A stretch of 64,000 bases of DNA from Arenimonas sp. SCN 70-307 (GTDB lineage Bacteria > Pseudomonadota > Gammaproteobacteria > Xanthomonadales > Xanthomonadaceae), in NCBI RefSeq assembly GCF_001724815.1, contig NZ_MEDO01000001.1, positions 1 through 64,000 of the forward strand, given 5' to 3'. Under the pieces are notes generated by a model, which saw only the letters and a list, made by a program, of their open reading frames with translations, was not told where the DNA came from and did no database searches. Shown here piece after piece: positions 1 to 10,583 of the stretch (positions are counted from its first letter, which is position 1; every line of letters starts with the position of its first letter). The position numbers and the translations under genes are program-made.

Positions 1-93
1 CCGTCGGCCACGGCCGGCCCCGATTTGCTGCTTAGACACCAACAAATCTACCGGGTCGGCCGTGCGCCACTCCCCTCAGTTGGGAGAAGAACC

Positions 94-120
94 AAAAAAG
101 AGCCCGGCTTTCGCCGGGCT
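94..120 (-). terminator. Rho-independent terminator of the TonB receptor gene
   Basis: Read on the minus strand, a stem of about 9 bp (AGCCCGGC / GCCGGGCT) closes a short GAAA-type loop and is followed directly by six Ts. It lies 25 bases past the receptor stop codon, in the right orientation to end that transcript. Positions 1-93 beyond it show nothing recognisable. Confidence 0.85.
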
Positions 121-145
121 CCAAGGGTGACGCTGGATCTCGCTA

Positions 146-3055
146 TCAGAAGCGGTGCGAGATGCTCAGGTTGAAGCGACGGCCCAGCGGATCGGCACCG
201 ACGAAGGCCTGGTAGAACGGGTAGCCGGTGAAGCTCGCGTCCTCGCGGCGCTGGTTGTTCAGCACGTTGATGACGGTGAACGTCGCCGAGGTGTTCTCGC
301 CGAACTGCTTGCCGACCTGCCAGTTGTAGGTCATGTACGGCTGCAGGCGACGGCCCGAGAAGCCACCGGCCGCGTTGGTGAAGTCGCGACCGGCGTTGTT
401 GCCGTTGGTGCCGATGCGGGTGCCGAACACGGTGGTGCTCCAGTCGCCCTTGCTCCAGCTGACCGAACCGCGGGCGCGGCTGCGGGCATCGAGGTCGAGC
501 GAATCGCGGAAGTCGATCAGCGGGTCGGTGTCGAACTGCTTGAACCGGTCGGTCAGGACGAGCGACCAACCGAGGTCCACGCCGAAGCGGCCCAGACGAT
601 CGGTGTCCCAGGTGTAGCGGAAGGTCGCATCAATACCGCTGGTGTCGGACAGCGCGGCGTTGATGTAGGCCTGGTTCAGACGGAGGATCGAGCCGTCCGA
701 GGTGCCGCCCTGGCGAACGACGAGGTTGTAGATGTTCTGGCAGAAGGCCGAGTCCGAGGCGAACTCGAACGGCTGGCCGTTGCTGCGCACGCCGAGGCGG
801 CAGTTGGCCTCGTTCGAGAGCAGGAACGCGGCGCTCAGCTGGATGGCCTGGTCTTCGAGCTCGATGCGGTAGTAGTCGACCGTCAGCGACATGCCGTCGA
901 TGATGTCCCACACGAAGCCGGCGCCCCAGGAGGTGCCTTCCTCTTCCTTGAGCAGCGGGTTGCCCGCGATCAGGGTCTGCGCGGTGTACTTGGTCGGGTC
1001 GCCCGGCACGCCATCGCAGGTGGCCACGTTGCGCGGGCCGAGGCCCAGGGCGACGCCGACGCCGGCGCGGCAGGCGTACTGGTCAAGGATGCCCGAGAAC
1101 GAACCGGCGCCCTCGGCGTAGACCAGCTGCATGTCCGGCGCGCGGAAGCTGGTGCTGTAGTTGGCACGCAGCAGCAGGCGCTCAAGCGGACGCCACTCGA
1201 GCGAAGCCATCGTGGTAACGGCGTCGTCGACTTCCGTGATGTCGTCGTACTTGTCGTAGCGGGCCGCCAGGTTGGCGGTCAGCGACTCGAGCAGCGGGAT
1301 GCGGAACTCGGCGCCCAGGGCGTAGCGGTCACGCTCGCCGACGGTGCGACCCGAGCTGGTCAGGTTGTAGATCGTCTGGCTGTCGATCGGGCGGGTCGGC
1401 AGGGTGCGCGGGTCGGAGCGCAGGTCCACGGCCTGGCGGCCCCACTCGAACACGCCAGCGAAGCCCACGGCACCGGCCGGCATCTCGAACAGGTCGCCGG
1501 TGACGACGAAGTTCGCGGTGGTCGACTCGGCATCACCCTCGTTCACAGCGCGCGTGGAGACCGAGCGGTAGAACTCAGGAGTGATCGGGGCGTTCCAACG
1601 GGCTTCGTTGAGGTTGTAGACCGGATACAGGACACCGTTGGGCGCGGCCTGGAAACCCAGCAGCGGACCAAGGAAGTAGTCATGCATGGCCTGCGACAGC
1701 AGGCGCGGGCGGTCGGCGGTGTAGTCGTACTTCGAGTAGGCGACGGTGGCCTCCCAGTCGAAGCGCTCGCCGAACACGCCGGACAGGCCGGCGCTGACGT
1801 CGTAGGTAAACTCGTCGAACAGGGTGGTGGCCGCGTCGGCGCCGCCCAGCTCGAACGGGTTGAACACGCGCTGCAGGAAGGTGAAGCGACCGAAGCCCGA
1901 GTCATAGTAACCGTTGACGCGGGCGCCGGTGGCGGTCAGCAGGAACTGGTCGCCGGAGGTGGACCAGAACTCGGTGCCCGAGCTGGCGGCCGCCTGGCTG
2001 TCGTAGAAGTTCACCGAACCAAAGACGCGCAGGTCGTCGTTGATGTCGAAGGTGGCGTAGCCGTAGCCGCTGTAGAACTCGTTCTTGTTCGAAATCGTGC
2101 GCGAGCCCGGCTGGGTGAAGCCGCCGCAGTAGGTGCCGCGCGCGGGGGTGGTCACCGTGGTGTAGCCGAACTGGTCGCAGACCGCCTGGCCGGGGTAGTA
2201 GATCGACGTGGTGGGCTGGCCGTTGGCGGTGTTGAAAGCGCCCACGAACAGCGCAAGGCCGGGGTTCGTCAGGAGACCCAGCGGACCATTGCGGGTGTCG
2301 GCGAGGAAGTCGCGCTGCGAAGCGAACACCGGCTCCTGGTAACCCGCCTGGAAGGCGTAGGTGGCGCTCCAGCGGTCGCCCGTGGCGCCGCCCGAGAACT
2401 CGAACACGGCCGAGTCGCCGCCGCCTTCGTCGGTGGTGCCGACCTGCAGGCGGACCAGCTGGCCGTCGTAGTTCTGGCGCAGCACCACGTTCACCACGCC
2501 GGAGATGGCGTCCGAACCGTAGATGGCCGAGGCGCCGCCGGTCAGGATCTCCACGCGCTCGACGATCGAGGACGGGATGGCGCGCAGGTTCACCACGTTG
2601 TTGTCGCGGTTGTACGGCTGCGGGTACTGGGCCGGGCGACGGCCGTTGATCAGGGTCAGGGTGTACTGCGGGCCGAGGCTGCGCAGGTTGACCACCTGGG
2701 CGTTCGGGGTGAAGCCCGTGACGCCGAGGTCGCCGGTGAAGTTGGCGGTCGAGTTCTGGGTCAGCGTCTGCAGGGCGTCGCCGACGGTCTTGAAGCCTTC
2801 GCGCTCGAAATCATCGCGGGAAATCACGATGACCGGCGACGGGCCTTCGACCTCGGCGCGCTTGATGCGCGAACCCACGACCTCGACGGCGTCGAGCGTG
2901 GTGGTCTGGGAGGAAGAAGTAGTGGTTTCCTCCTTCTCGTCCTCATCCTGGCTGTCCTGGGCGACGGCGCTGAAGGCCATCGGCAGGGTCAGGGCGAGCG
3001 CAAGGGAGCGGGCCAGCACCGAACGGCGATAGCCAGCGATTGGAGCAGTAGTCAT
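146..3055 (-). CDS. TonB-dependent outer-membrane receptor
   Basis: This 969-residue outer-membrane receptor should import a ligand, not identifiable here, using energy from TonB-ExbBD. A cleavable signal peptide ends near residue 33 (AFSAVAQ). An acidic and Ser/Thr-rich linker follows, then a TonB-box-like VEVVGSR at 57-63 and a plug domain (about 70-200). The rest is a 22-strand barrel type ending in a terminal Phe (SISHRF), the usual BAM signal. The ATG at 3055 was preferred over one at 3076 because GGGGG sits just upstream and the signal peptide then begins normally. It resembles the large orphan receptors of the Xanthomonas/Caulobacter type (NosA/oar-like plug, many aromatic loops). No transporter or regulator neighbours it; the divergent gene is mrp. 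Confidence 0.95.
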   Translation of the reverse strand: MTTAPIAGYRRSVLARSLALALTLPMAFSAVAQDSQDEDEKEETTTSSSQTTTLDAVEVVGSRIKRAEVEGPSPVIVISRDDFEREGFKTVGDALQTLTQNSTANFTGDLGVTGFTPNAQVVNLRSLGPQYTLTLINGRRPAQYPQPYNRDNNVVNLRAIPSSIVERVEILTGGASAIYGSDAISGVVNVVLRQNYDGQLVRLQVGTTDEGGGDSAVFEFSGGATGDRWSATYAFQAGYQEPVFASQRDFLADTRNGPLGLLTNPGLALFVGAFNTANGQPTTSIYYPGQAVCDQFGYTTVTTPARGTYCGGFTQPGSRTISNKNEFYSGYGYATFDINDDLRVFGSVNFYDSQAAASSGTEFWSTSGDQFLLTATGARVNGYYDSGFGRFTFLQRVFNPFELGGADAATTLFDEFTYDVSAGLSGVFGERFDWEATVAYSKYDYTADRPRLLSQAMHDYFLGPLLGFQAAPNGVLYPVYNLNEARWNAPITPEFYRSVSTRAVNEGDAESTTANFVVTGDLFEMPAGAVGFAGVFEWGRQAVDLRSDPRTLPTRPIDSQTIYNLTSSGRTVGERDRYALGAEFRIPLLESLTANLAARYDKYDDITEVDDAVTTMASLEWRPLERLLLRANYSTSFRAPDMQLVYAEGAGSFSGILDQYACRAGVGVALGLGPRNVATCDGVPGDPTKYTAQTLIAGNPLLKEEEGTSWGAGFVWDIIDGMSLTVDYYRIELEDQAIQLSAAFLLSNEANCRLGVRSNGQPFEFASDSAFCQNIYNLVVRQGGTSDGSILRLNQAYINAALSDTSGIDATFRYTWDTDRLGRFGVDLGWSLVLTDRFKQFDTDPLIDFRDSLDLDARSRARGSVSWSKGDWSTTVFGTRIGTNGNNAGRDFTNAAGGFSGRRLQPYMTYNWQVGKQFGENTSATFTVINVLNNQRREDASFTGYPFYQAFVGADPLGRRFNLSISHRF

Positions 3056-3253
3056 TTGACCCCCTAGAATGGTCATGTAGTTGTGTGGTTCTGCTTGTCA
3101 GCGTTGAAGGCCCAACCTGAACCCCGGGTTCAGCCTTAACCGGAACGTAACACATGCCGGGGCCGTATTGAACAGGCCTCGCCCCCCGGCTCGCAAAGCT
3201 GAACAGGCCGGTCCCCGCGGCCAGAAAATTTCTATTTGAAACAGGAGCTTGTA

Positions 3254-4336
3254 ATGCCTTTGAACGAAGCCGCCGTGCGCGCCGCCCTGGACGAGGTGGT
3301 CGACCCGCACGCGGGCCGGGGGCTGGTTGCGCTGGGCTGCGTGCGGGGAATCGGCCTGGACGGGGCGGATGTCGCCGTCGACATCGTCCTGGGCTACCCG
3401 GCACGGGGCTGGCACGAGGCCCTGGCGGCGGCCGTGCGCGAACGCCTGTCGGCCCTGCCCGGCGCCGGCCGGGTCACCGTCTCGGTGGCCTCCCGGGTCC
3501 AGGCCCACAAGGTGCAGAAGGACCTGACCCCGCTGCCGAACGTGCGCAACATCATCGCCGTGGCCTCGGGCAAGGGCGGCGTGGGCAAGTCCACGACCGC
3601 GGTGAACCTGGCCCTGGCCCTGCAGGCCGAGGGCGCCACCGTGGGCGTGCTCGACGCCGACATCTATGGCCCATCCATCCCGAAGATGCTGGGCCTGCAG
3701 GGGCGCCCGGACAGCCCGGACGGCAAGACCATCGAGCCCAAGCGCAACCACGGCCTGCAGGCCATGTCGATCGGCCTGCTGGTGGGCGAGGACACGCCGA
3801 TGATCTGGCGCGGCCCGATGGTCACCCAGGCCCTGCAGCAGCTGCTGGGCGACACCCGCTGGGAGGGCCTGGACTACCTGGTGATCGACCTGCCGCCGGG
3901 CACGGGCGACATCCAGCTCACCCTCTCGCAGCGCATCCCGGTCTCGGGCGCGGTCATCGTCACCACGCCCCAGGACATCGCCACGCTCGACGCGCGCAAG
4001 GCCCTGCAGATGTTCAACAAGGTCGAGGTGCCGGTGCTGGGCATCGTCGAGAACATGGCCGTGCACGTGTGCTCGAACTGCGGCCACGCCGAGCACGTGT
4101 TCGGCGCCGGCGGCGGCGAGCGCATGGCCGCCCGGTACGGCGTGCCCCTGCTGGGCTCGCTGCCGCTGGACATCCGCATCCGCGAGCAGGCCGATTCGGG
4201 CGCGCCCACCGTGGCGGCCGACCCGGACTCGGCGCTGTCGCTGGCCTACCGCGACATCGCCCGCCGCGCCGCCGCCCAGCTGTCGCTGCAGGCGCGCAAC
4301 CGCTCGCTGCCCAACATCGTCATCTCCAACACCTGA
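3254..4336 (+). CDS. mrp: Mrp/ApbC iron-sulfur cluster carrier ATPase
   Basis: A 360-residue cytosolic P-loop ATPase of the Mrp/NBP35 family, which carries and hands over [4Fe-4S] clusters to apo-proteins. An N-terminal MIP18/DUF59-like domain occupies about 1-90. The ATPase domain follows, with the deviant Walker A GKGGVGKST near residue 105, the DADIYGPS switch, and the cluster-binding CSNCG motif near 275. The ATG at 3254 is chosen because AGGAG lies 7 bases upstream; a TTG at 3236 in frame is less likely. It is divergent from the TonB receptor, and dcd follows after about 60 bases, the arrangement seen in many gammaproteobacteria. Confidence 0.95.
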   Translation: MPLNEAAVRAALDEVVDPHAGRGLVALGCVRGIGLDGADVAVDIVLGYPARGWHEALAAAVRERLSALPGAGRVTVSVASRVQAHKVQKDLTPLPNVRNIIAVASGKGGVGKSTTAVNLALALQAEGATVGVLDADIYGPSIPKMLGLQGRPDSPDGKTIEPKRNHGLQAMSIGLLVGEDTPMIWRGPMVTQALQQLLGDTRWEGLDYLVIDLPPGTGDIQLTLSQRIPVSGAVIVTTPQDIATLDARKALQMFNKVEVPVLGIVENMAVHVCSNCGHAEHVFGAGGGERMAARYGVPLLGSLPLDIRIREQADSGAPTVAADPDSALSLAYRDIARRAAAQLSLQARNRSLPNIVISNT

Positions 4337-4398
4337 GCCGCCTGCCGCGGCGGCTAAGCCGCTAGAATCCCGCCTTTCGCCCCCGAGCCCGAAACCGC

Positions 4399-4968
<570 letters not shown>

Positions 4969-4977
4969 GGCGGGCCC

Positions 4978-5139
4978 TCAGGATTTCTTGAGCAGCAGGT
5001 TCACGCCCAGCACGATCAGCACCACCGGCCACCAGTCGAGCAGCATCCGCCAGATGCGGAACTCGGGGATGAGGTTGTTGGCCAGCAGCAGGGCGCCGAG
5101 CACGATCAGGATGACGGCGGGGACGAGGTTGGACTTCAT
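4978..5139 (-). CDS. Tiny LiaI/LiaF-like (DUF5668-type) membrane protein
   Basis: A 53-residue protein read from an ATG at 5139 with GGAG 7 bases upstream. It consists of two hydrophobic helices (about 5-20 and 35-50) joined by a short NNLIPEFRIWRMLLDWWP hinge. The repeated (V/L)ILIVLG pattern and the WWPVVLI segment are typical of the LiaI-LiaF-like transmembrane region. It is the last gene of a minus-strand operon (hydrolase, HIT protein, this gene) with a 12-base gap to the HIT stop codon. Function is unknown; in Firmicutes relatives of this fold sense envelope stress. Confidence 0.75.
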   Translation of the reverse strand: MKSNLVPAVILIVLGALLLANNLIPEFRIWRMLLDWWPVVLIVLGVNLLLKKS

Positions 5140-5151
5140 GGCGGCTCCGGG

Positions 5152-5577
5152 TCAGGGGCCCGGGAACGTGTCCAGGCCGTGCCTGAGCGACGATACCAGC
5201 GCATCACGCACGCTGGCCACGTAGGGTTGGCGCTGGCCGGCGCCCCAGACGGGCCCCGGCCAGGCGGCATCGCCCTCCTGGCGCGCCAGCACGTGCACGT
5301 GCAGCTGGCGCACGATATTGCCCAGGGCGCCGATGTTGAGCTTGTGCACCGGCCCCAGCCCGCGCAGCAGGCGCCCGGCGAGGTTGATCTCGGCCAGCAG
5401 CAGGCGCTGCTGGTCGCCGGAGAGGTCGATCCATTCCTCGGCGCCCGGCACCCGCGGCACCAGCACCAGCCAGGGGAAGCGCGCGTCGTCCACCAGCCGC
5501 AGCTGGCTCAGCGGGCCCTCGGCCACCAGCACCGTGTCGCCCGCCAGGCGCGGGTCGATCGTGAACCCGTCGGCCAT
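5152..5577 (-). CDS. HIT family nucleotide hydrolase-like protein
   Basis: A 141-residue histidine-triad protein, likely a cytosolic nucleoside monophosphate or dinucleoside polyphosphate hydrolase. The core motif reads QLHVHVLAR at 91-99, so the first His of the usual HxHxHxx triad is Gln, while the second and third, including the catalytic nucleophile His, are kept. The [12 protein letters not shown] strand and the [11 protein letters not shown] helix are characteristic of the proteobacterial HIT subgroup. The ATG at 5577 lies 2 bases past the stop of the dienelactone hydrolase gene, so the two are translationally coupled. Confidence 0.88.
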   Translation of the reverse strand: MADGFTIDPRLAGDTVLVAEGPLSQLRLVDDARFPWLVLVPRVPGAEEWIDLSGDQQRLLLAEINLAGRLLRGLGPVHKLNIGALGNIVRQLHVHVLARQEGDAAWPGPVWGAGQRQPYVASVRDALVSSLRHGLDTFPGP

Positions 5578-5579
5578 GC

Positions 5580-6242
5580 TCAGCGCAGCGTCTTCTGGAA
5601 GAAGGCCAGGGTGCGCTCGAGGGCCTGTTTGGCGATGTCCTCGTTGTAGTCGGCGCGCTGGTCGCAGTTGAAGCCGTGGCCGGCGCCCGGCCAGACGTGG
5701 ATTTCGGCCGAGGACAGGGCGTCGCGGTGTTTCTGCACGTCCTCGGGCGGGATGAGCGGGTCGTTTTCGCCGAAGTGCAGCATCAGCGGCGCCTTGGGGC
5801 GCTCGTGGAGCAGGGGCACGGTGCGGCCGCCGTAATAGCTCACCGCCGGCAGGCCCAGGCGGGTGTTGGCCAGGTAGGCCACCGAGCCGCCCCAGCAAAA
5901 GCCGATGACGCCGACGCGGTGCTCGGCCTCGAGCAGGTCGTAGGCGCCGCGCACGCCATCGAGGGCGCCGTTGAAGCCCAGTTCCTCGGCCACCTCGCGG
6001 CCGCGGGCCACGCCGGCCTCGTCGTAGCCCAATTCCGTGCCCGGATGCACCAGGTCGAAAAGCGCCGGCGCCACCGCCAGGTAGCCGTAATTGGCCAGCC
6101 GGTCCGTGACCTGCCGGATGTGCGGGTTCACCCCGAAGATTTCCTGGACGACGATCAGGGCGCCGCGCGGCTTGTTGTGTGGCTTGGCCTGCCAGCCGGA
6201 AATGCGGCCGTGGCGGGTGGAGATGGAGATCGTCTGGCCCAT
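5580..6242 (-). CDS. Dienelactone hydrolase family protein
   Basis: A 220-residue cytosolic alpha/beta hydrolase of the dienelactone hydrolase family. The nucleophile elbow GFCWGGS carries the family's Cys instead of Ser (near residue 117). The acid is in [10 protein letters not shown] and the His in GAGHGFNCD, completing the Cys-Asp-His triad; length is typical. Family members cleave dienelactone or similar cyclic esters, but the true substrate here cannot be read from sequence. It opens a three-gene operon and is divergent from rimO, with a 99-base shared promoter region. Confidence 0.93.
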   Translation of the reverse strand: MGQTISISTRHGRISGWQAKPHNKPRGALIVVQEIFGVNPHIRQVTDRLANYGYLAVAPALFDLVHPGTELGYDEAGVARGREVAEELGFNGALDGVRGAYDLLEAEHRVGVIGFCWGGSVAYLANTRLGLPAVSYYGGRTVPLLHERPKAPLMLHFGENDPLIPPEDVQKHRDALSSAEIHVWPGAGHGFNCDQRADYNEDIAKQALERTLAFFQKTLR

Positions 6243-6308
6243 GCGCGTTTCCCCGGAAGCGGCTGTCCCCGCTGGCTAGCCTACACCGGCCGGGGCGCCC
6301 GGGAGGGG

Positions 6309-6314
6309 TATAAT
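6309..6314 (+). promoter_or_regulatory. Candidate -10 box for rimO
   Basis: A perfect TATAAT stands 27 bases before the rimO ATG, in the short divergent region between the hydrolase operon and rimO. No convincing -35 hexamer is visible at 17 bases, so the assignment rests on the -10 box and its position. Confidence 0.45.
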
Positions 6315-6341
6315 CCGCGCCCCCGTCCCGACCCCACGCCC

Positions 6342-7676
6342 ATGTCCGCCAGCCAGCCCAAGGTGGGCTTCGTCAGCCTCGGCTGCCCGAAGGCCCTCGT
6401 TGACTCCGAACGCATTCTGACCCAGCTACGGGTCGAGGGCTACGAGATCGTGCCCAGCTACGACGCCGCCGACGTGGTGGTGGTCAACACCTGCGGCTTC
6501 ATCGACTCGGCCGTGGCCGAGAGCCTGGACGCCATCGGCGAGGCCCTGGCCGAGAACGGCAAGGTCATCGTCACCGGCTGCCTGGGCAAGCGCCCCGAGC
6601 AGATCCGCGAGGCGCACCCCGGCGTGCTGTCCATCAGCGGCCCGCAGGACTACGCCAGCGTCATGAACGCCGTGCACGCGGCCCTGCCGCCCAGGCACGA
6701 CCCGTTCCTGGACCTGGTGCCGGACTACGGCCTGAAGCTGACCCCCAAGCACTACGCCTACCTGAAGATTTCCGAGGGCTGCAACCACCGCTGCAGCTTC
6801 TGCATCATCCCGTCGATGCGCGGCGACCTGGTCTCGCGGCCGGTGGACGAGGTGCTGCGCGAGGCCGAGAAGCTCGCCCGAGGCGGCGTGCGCGAGCTGC
6901 TGGTGGTGTCGCAGGACACCAGCGCCTATGGCGTGGACCTGAAATACGCCGGGCGCGAATGGCGCGGCAAGCAGTACCAGACGCGCATGAAGGCACTGTG
7001 CGAAGGCCTGGCCGAGCTGGGTACCTGGAACCGCCTGCATTACGTGTATCCGTACCCGCACGTGGACGACATCATCCCGCTGATGGCCGAGGGCAGGCTG
7101 CTGCCCTACCTCGACATCCCGTTCCAGCACGCCAGCCCGCGCATCCTCAAGCCGATGAAGCGACCGGGCGCGGTGGACAAGACCCTCGAGCGCATCCAGC
7201 GCTGGCGTTCGATCTGCCCCGAGATCACCATCCGCAGCACCTTCATCGTCGGCTTCCCCGGCGAGACCGAGGACGACTTCGAGGAGCTGCTGGCCTTCAT
7301 CGACCAGGCCGAGCTCGACCGCGTGGGCGCCTTCGCCTACTCGCCGGTGGAGGGCGCGGCGGCCAATGCGTTGCCCGACCCGGTGCCGGAGGACGTCAAG
7401 CAGGAGCGCCTGGCGCGCTTCATGGCGCTGCAGGCCGACATCAGCACCGAAAAGCTCGAGCGCAAGGTCGGCACGGTGCAGCGCTGCCTGGTGGACGCCA
7501 TCGACGGCGAGCTGGCCATCGCCCGCTCCATGGCCGATGCCCCGGAAATCGACGGCCTGGTGCAGATCCAGGACGGCGCCGCGGCGGGCCTGAAGCCGGG
7601 TGATTTCTGCGACGTGCGCATCATGGGCAGCGACGAGCACGACCTGTTCGGCCTGGTCGGCGACGACGAGGACTGA
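6342..7676 (+). CDS. rimO: Ribosomal protein S12 (aspartate88-C3)-methylthiotransferase
   Basis: A 444-residue radical-SAM enzyme that methylthiolates Asp88 of ribosomal protein S12. The order is: N-terminal UPF0004 domain with cluster ligands in [20 protein letters not shown] and TGCLGKR; radical-SAM CxxxCxxC motif as CNHRCSFC near residue 148-155; and a C-terminal TRAM domain. The [14 protein letters not shown]-type segment separates RimO from MiaB. The ATG at 6342 gives the expected N-terminus; the open frame extends far upstream only by chance. It ends at a palindrome and converges on greB. Confidence 0.97.
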   Translation: MSASQPKVGFVSLGCPKALVDSERILTQLRVEGYEIVPSYDAADVVVVNTCGFIDSAVAESLDAIGEALAENGKVIVTGCLGKRPEQIREAHPGVLSISGPQDYASVMNAVHAALPPRHDPFLDLVPDYGLKLTPKHYAYLKISEGCNHRCSFCIIPSMRGDLVSRPVDEVLREAEKLARGGVRELLVVSQDTSAYGVDLKYAGREWRGKQYQTRMKALCEGLAELGTWNRLHYVYPYPHVDDIIPLMAEGRLLPYLDIPFQHASPRILKPMKRPGAVDKTLERIQRWRSICPEITIRSTFIVGFPGETEDDFEELLAFIDQAELDRVGAFAYSPVEGAAANALPDPVPEDVKQERLARFMALQADISTEKLERKVGTVQRCLVDAIDGELAIARSMADAPEIDGLVQIQDGAAAGLKPGDFCDVRIMGSDEHDLFGLVGDDED

Positions 7677-7681
7677 CCCCG

Positions 7682-7756
7682 GGGGACGGAGGTAATTTGC
7701 CCGCCAACACCAGGGCAATTGCCACCGAACCCGCCGGGCAAATTACCTCCGTCCCC
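7682..7756. repeat. Long inverted repeat (GGGGAC...AATTT type), element 1
   Basis: Perfect 22-base arms (7682-7703 and 7735-7756) begin GGGGACGGAGGTAATTTG and enclose a 31-base spacer holding an imperfect GGGCAATTGCC. The element fills the space between the convergent rimO and greB stop codons and could act as a two-way terminator. Its outer pattern GGGGAC-N6-AATTT matches the element at 12318-12396. Confidence 0.8.
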
Positions 7757-7764
7757 TGCCTTTC

Positions 7765-8268
7765 CTATCCGTCGTATTCGACGGAAACGATGACGTACCG
7801 CGCCGGCCCCGACGGCAGCTGCACCTCGACCTCGTCGTCGAGGCGCTTGCGCAGCAGCGCCCGCGCCAGCGGTGAATCGACGCTGATGTGGCCGGCCTTC
7901 GCGTCGGTCTCGTCCGGGCCGACGATGCGGTAGCGGGCGGTGTCGCCGCTGTCGCAGTGCTCGATCTCGATCCAGGCGCCGAAGAACACCGCCTCCGCGT
8001 CCGCGGGCCGGCCCTCGGGCACCTTCAGCACCTCGAGCCGTTTGCTCAGGTAACGCACGCGGCGGTCGATCTCGCCCAGCTGCTTCTTGCGGTAGGTGTA
8101 CTCGGCGTTCTCGCTGCGGTCGCCCTCGGCCGCGGCAGCGGCCAGGGCCCTGACCACCTCGGGCCGGCGCAGGCGCCAGAGCTCGTCGAGCTCGGCGCGC
8201 AGCCGCGCGAAACCCTCGCGGGTGATGATCGCCGTGGACTTCTCGCCCGGCGGCCGCCAGCGCGCCAT
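7765..8268 (-). CDS. greB: Transcription elongation factor GreB
   Basis: A 167-residue secondary-channel factor that stimulates RNA polymerase to cleave backtracked transcripts. An N-terminal coiled coil (about 10-85) carries the [14 protein letters not shown] tip, with the acidic residues that act in the active centre, and an FKBP-like C-terminal domain follows. The [16 protein letters not shown] and [11 protein letters not shown] wording fits GreB better than GreA. It lies 3 bases downstream of the AbgT transporter gene, so the two are probably co-transcribed. Confidence 0.93.
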   Translation of the reverse strand: MARWRPPGEKSTAIITREGFARLRAELDELWRLRRPEVVRALAAAAAEGDRSENAEYTYRKKQLGEIDRRVRYLSKRLEVLKVPEGRPADAEAVFFGAWIEIEHCDSGDTARYRIVGPDETDAKAGHISVDSPLARALLRKRLDDEVEVQLPSGPARYVIVSVEYDG

Positions 8269-8271
8269 GGC

Positions 8272-9894
8272 TCAGCCCGCGGCGGGCGCCGCCGGGATGT
8301 AGTGCAGCGGCGAATCCGGGCCGATCGGCAGTTCCAGCCAGATCCACACGCCGAACATCGCGCTCCAGCCGACCAGGAACACCATCGAGTAGGGCAGCAT
8401 CGTCGCCACCAGGGTGCCGATGCCGGCCTTGGGCTCGTAGCGCTGGAAGAAGGCGATGATCAGGGCGAAGTAGCTCATCATCGGCGAGATGATGTTGGTG
8501 ACGCTGTCGCCGACGCGGTAGGCCACCTGGGTCATCTCGGGCGAATAGCCCAGCAGCATGAACATCGGGATGAACACCGGCGCCATCAGCGCCCACTTGG
8601 CCGAGGCCGAGCCCATGAACAGGTTCACGATCGCCGTGAGCAGGATGAAGCAGATGAACAGCGGGATGGTCGGCAGGCCGAGCGTCTTGAGGAAGTCGGC
8701 GCCCTCGACCGCGAAGATCAGGCCCAGCTGGGTCCAGTTGAAGAAGGCCACGAACTGGGCCGCGAAGAACACCAGCACCAGGTAGCCGCCGAGCGTGGCC
8801 ATCGAGGCCGACATGCCCTTGATGACGTCGTTGTCGGACTTGATGGTGCCCGCGCCCACGCCGAAGGCGATGCCGGCCAGCACGCCGTAGAGGAAGATGA
8901 TCACCACCACGCCGCTGAGCAGCGGCGAGCGCAGGATGTCCTGCCTGGCATCGAGCAGGAAGCCGGAGCCGGGGAGCTGCGGCAGGTTCACGGTGGTGCC
9001 CCAGGCCTCGAAGCTGGCGCCGGCCGCCGGGTAGCCGCCCCAGAACACCAGCAGGGTGAAGACCAGCACCGTCACGCCGGCGTAGAGCATGCCGCGGCGC
9101 TCGGCCGGGCTCAGGCGCTGGTCGTCGGGCTTGGCGCCCTCGGCCAGGGTCAGCGTCGGCGTGGGCGAGCCGGCGAAGCGCGGGGCCACGATCTTCTCGG
9201 TGACGAACCAGCCCAGCAGGGTGATCACCGGGGTCGAGACGATCATGAAGTACCAGTTCGCCAGCGGGCTGACCGTGTAGTCGGCGTCGACGATGCGCGC
9301 GGCTTCCTGCGACAGGCCCGAGAGCAGCGGGTCGATGGTGCCGATCAGCAGGTTGGCCGAATAACCGCCCGAAACGCCGGCGAACACCGCCGCCATGCCC
9401 AGGATCGGGTGGCGCCCGGCGGAGATGAAGATCAGCGCGCCCAGCGGCACCAGCAGCACGTAGCCGATCTCGCTGGCCATGTTCGACATCACGCCGGCGA
9501 ACACCAGCACCGGGGTCAGCAGCACGCGCGGGGCCGCGAGCACCAGCATGCGCAGCGAGGCGCCGATCAGGCCGCTGTGCTCGGCCACGCCGATGCCGAT
9601 CAGGGCCACCAGCACCACGCCCAGCGGGGCGAAGCCGGTGAAGTTGGTCACGGCGCCGGTGAGCATGCGGTGCAGGCCCTCGATGCTCAGCAGGTTCACC
9701 GGGGTCACCAGCTCGCCGCTGGCCGGGTGCGCCACGCTCAGGCCGGCCACCGAGGCCAGCCATGAGGCCAGCACCACAAGCAGGGCAAGCAGCGCGAACA
9801 GGGTCGCCGGATGGGGCAGGGCGTTGCCGCCGCGCTCGACGATGGTCAGGAAACGGTCCATCAGGCTGCGCTTGGTGGGCGTCGTGGCTTCCAT
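8272..9894 (-). CDS. AbgT family transporter
   Basis: A 540-residue inner-membrane protein with about 11-13 hydrophobic helices, matching the AbgT family (p-aminobenzoyl-glutamate import in E. coli; antimetabolite efflux in Neisseria MtrF and Alcanivorax YdaH). Family features include the N-terminal [21 protein letters not shown], the [17 protein letters not shown] stretch, and the conserved hairpin region ending in [18 protein letters not shown]. Import or export cannot be decided from sequence. No abgAB amidohydrolase genes are near. The ATG at 9894 lies 134 bases from the divergent lemA. Confidence 0.92.
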   Translation of the reverse strand: MEATTPTKRSLMDRFLTIVERGGNALPHPATLFALLALLVVLASWLASVAGLSVAHPASGELVTPVNLLSIEGLHRMLTGAVTNFTGFAPLGVVLVALIGIGVAEHSGLIGASLRMLVLAAPRVLLTPVLVFAGVMSNMASEIGYVLLVPLGALIFISAGRHPILGMAAVFAGVSGGYSANLLIGTIDPLLSGLSQEAARIVDADYTVSPLANWYFMIVSTPVITLLGWFVTEKIVAPRFAGSPTPTLTLAEGAKPDDQRLSPAERRGMLYAGVTVLVFTLLVFWGGYPAAGASFEAWGTTVNLPQLPGSGFLLDARQDILRSPLLSGVVVIIFLYGVLAGIAFGVGAGTIKSDNDVIKGMSASMATLGGYLVLVFFAAQFVAFFNWTQLGLIFAVEGADFLKTLGLPTIPLFICFILLTAIVNLFMGSASAKWALMAPVFIPMFMLLGYSPEMTQVAYRVGDSVTNIISPMMSYFALIIAFFQRYEPKAGIGTLVATMLPYSMVFLVGWSAMFGVWIWLELPIGPDSPLHYIPAAPAAG

Positions 9895-10028
9895 TCAACT
9901 CTCCGTAGTGTGCCTTCCCGGGACGCGCGGGCCCCGGGGCGGCCGACTATAACCGACCCGGCCGGGCGGCCGCCCGCGCCGCCGGCCCGGCGTGGATAAT
10001 GGAGCCGGACATCCCGGGGGAGGGGGCG

Positions 10029-10583
10029 ATGGCGATTTTCCTTGGCTTGGTGCTGCTGGCGGCGCTGGCGTTGTGGGCGGTGCTGGCCTTCAACCGGCTG
10101 GTGCGCCTGCGCAACCAGGTGCGGGCCGGCTGGAGCGACATCGACGTGCAGCTGATGCGCCGGCACGACCTGGTGCCGCGCCTGGTGGAGGCCGTGCGCG
10201 CCTTTGCCGGGCACGAGAAGGCGCTGCTGGAGAACGTCACCGAGCTGCGTGCGCGCGCCATGGCCACGCAGTCGCCGGCGGCGCTGGCGGCGGTGGAGCG
10301 CGAGCTGGAGGCCGGACTGGGCCGGATCGTGCTGCTCAACGAGGCCTACCCGGACCTCAAGGCCAGCGAGAACTTCATGCAGCTCCAGCGCGACCTGGTG
10401 CAGGTCGAGGACCACCTGCAGTACGCCCGGCGCTTCTACAACGGCGCCGTGCGCGCCAACAACGACGGCGTGCAGCGCTTCCCCGACCTGGTGGTCGCGC
10501 GCGCCTTCGGTTTTGGCGAGGCCGAGTTCTACGAGGCCGACGACGCCGCGCGGCCGGCGCCGACGCTGGGGCTGGGCCCGTGA
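10029..10583 (+). CDS. LemA family protein
   Basis: A 184-residue membrane-anchored protein. An N-terminal transmembrane helix (about 2-20) is followed by a helical LemA domain holding LVRLRNQVRAGWSDIDVQL, RRHDLVPRLVEAV and YPDLKASENFMQLQ, the most conserved stretches. The ATG at 10029 follows a purine-rich GGGGAGGGGG; an in-frame ATG at 9999 overlaps a likely -10 box (GATAAT, 9995-10000) and is rejected. The downstream gene starts inside its stop codon, so LemA and the DUF2207 protein are coupled, a pairing common in proteobacteria. The molecular role of LemA is not established. Confidence 0.93.
   Translation: MAIFLGLVLLAALALWAVLAFNRLVRLRNQVRAGWSDIDVQLMRRHDLVPRLVEAVRAFAGHEKALLENVTELRARAMATQSPAALAAVERELEAGLGRIVLLNEAYPDLKASENFMQLQRDLVQVEDHLQYARRFYNGAVRANNDGVQRFPDLVVARAFGFGEAEFYEADDAARPAPTLGLGP

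Noticed and set aside
155-3067. A 970-codon open frame on the plus strand opposite the TonB receptor
   Set aside because: It is a GC-driven antisense shadow: composition is Arg/Val/Ala/Gly repeats with no domain, while the minus frame is a clear receptor.
7888-9765. A 625-codon plus-strand frame across greB and the AbgT gene
   Set aside because: His/Gln/Arg-rich antisense shadow; the opposite strand holds two recognisable genes.
9999-10028. Upstream ATG for the LemA protein
   Set aside because: It overlaps a GATAAT -10-like box and lacks a ribosome-binding site, unlike the ATG at 10029.
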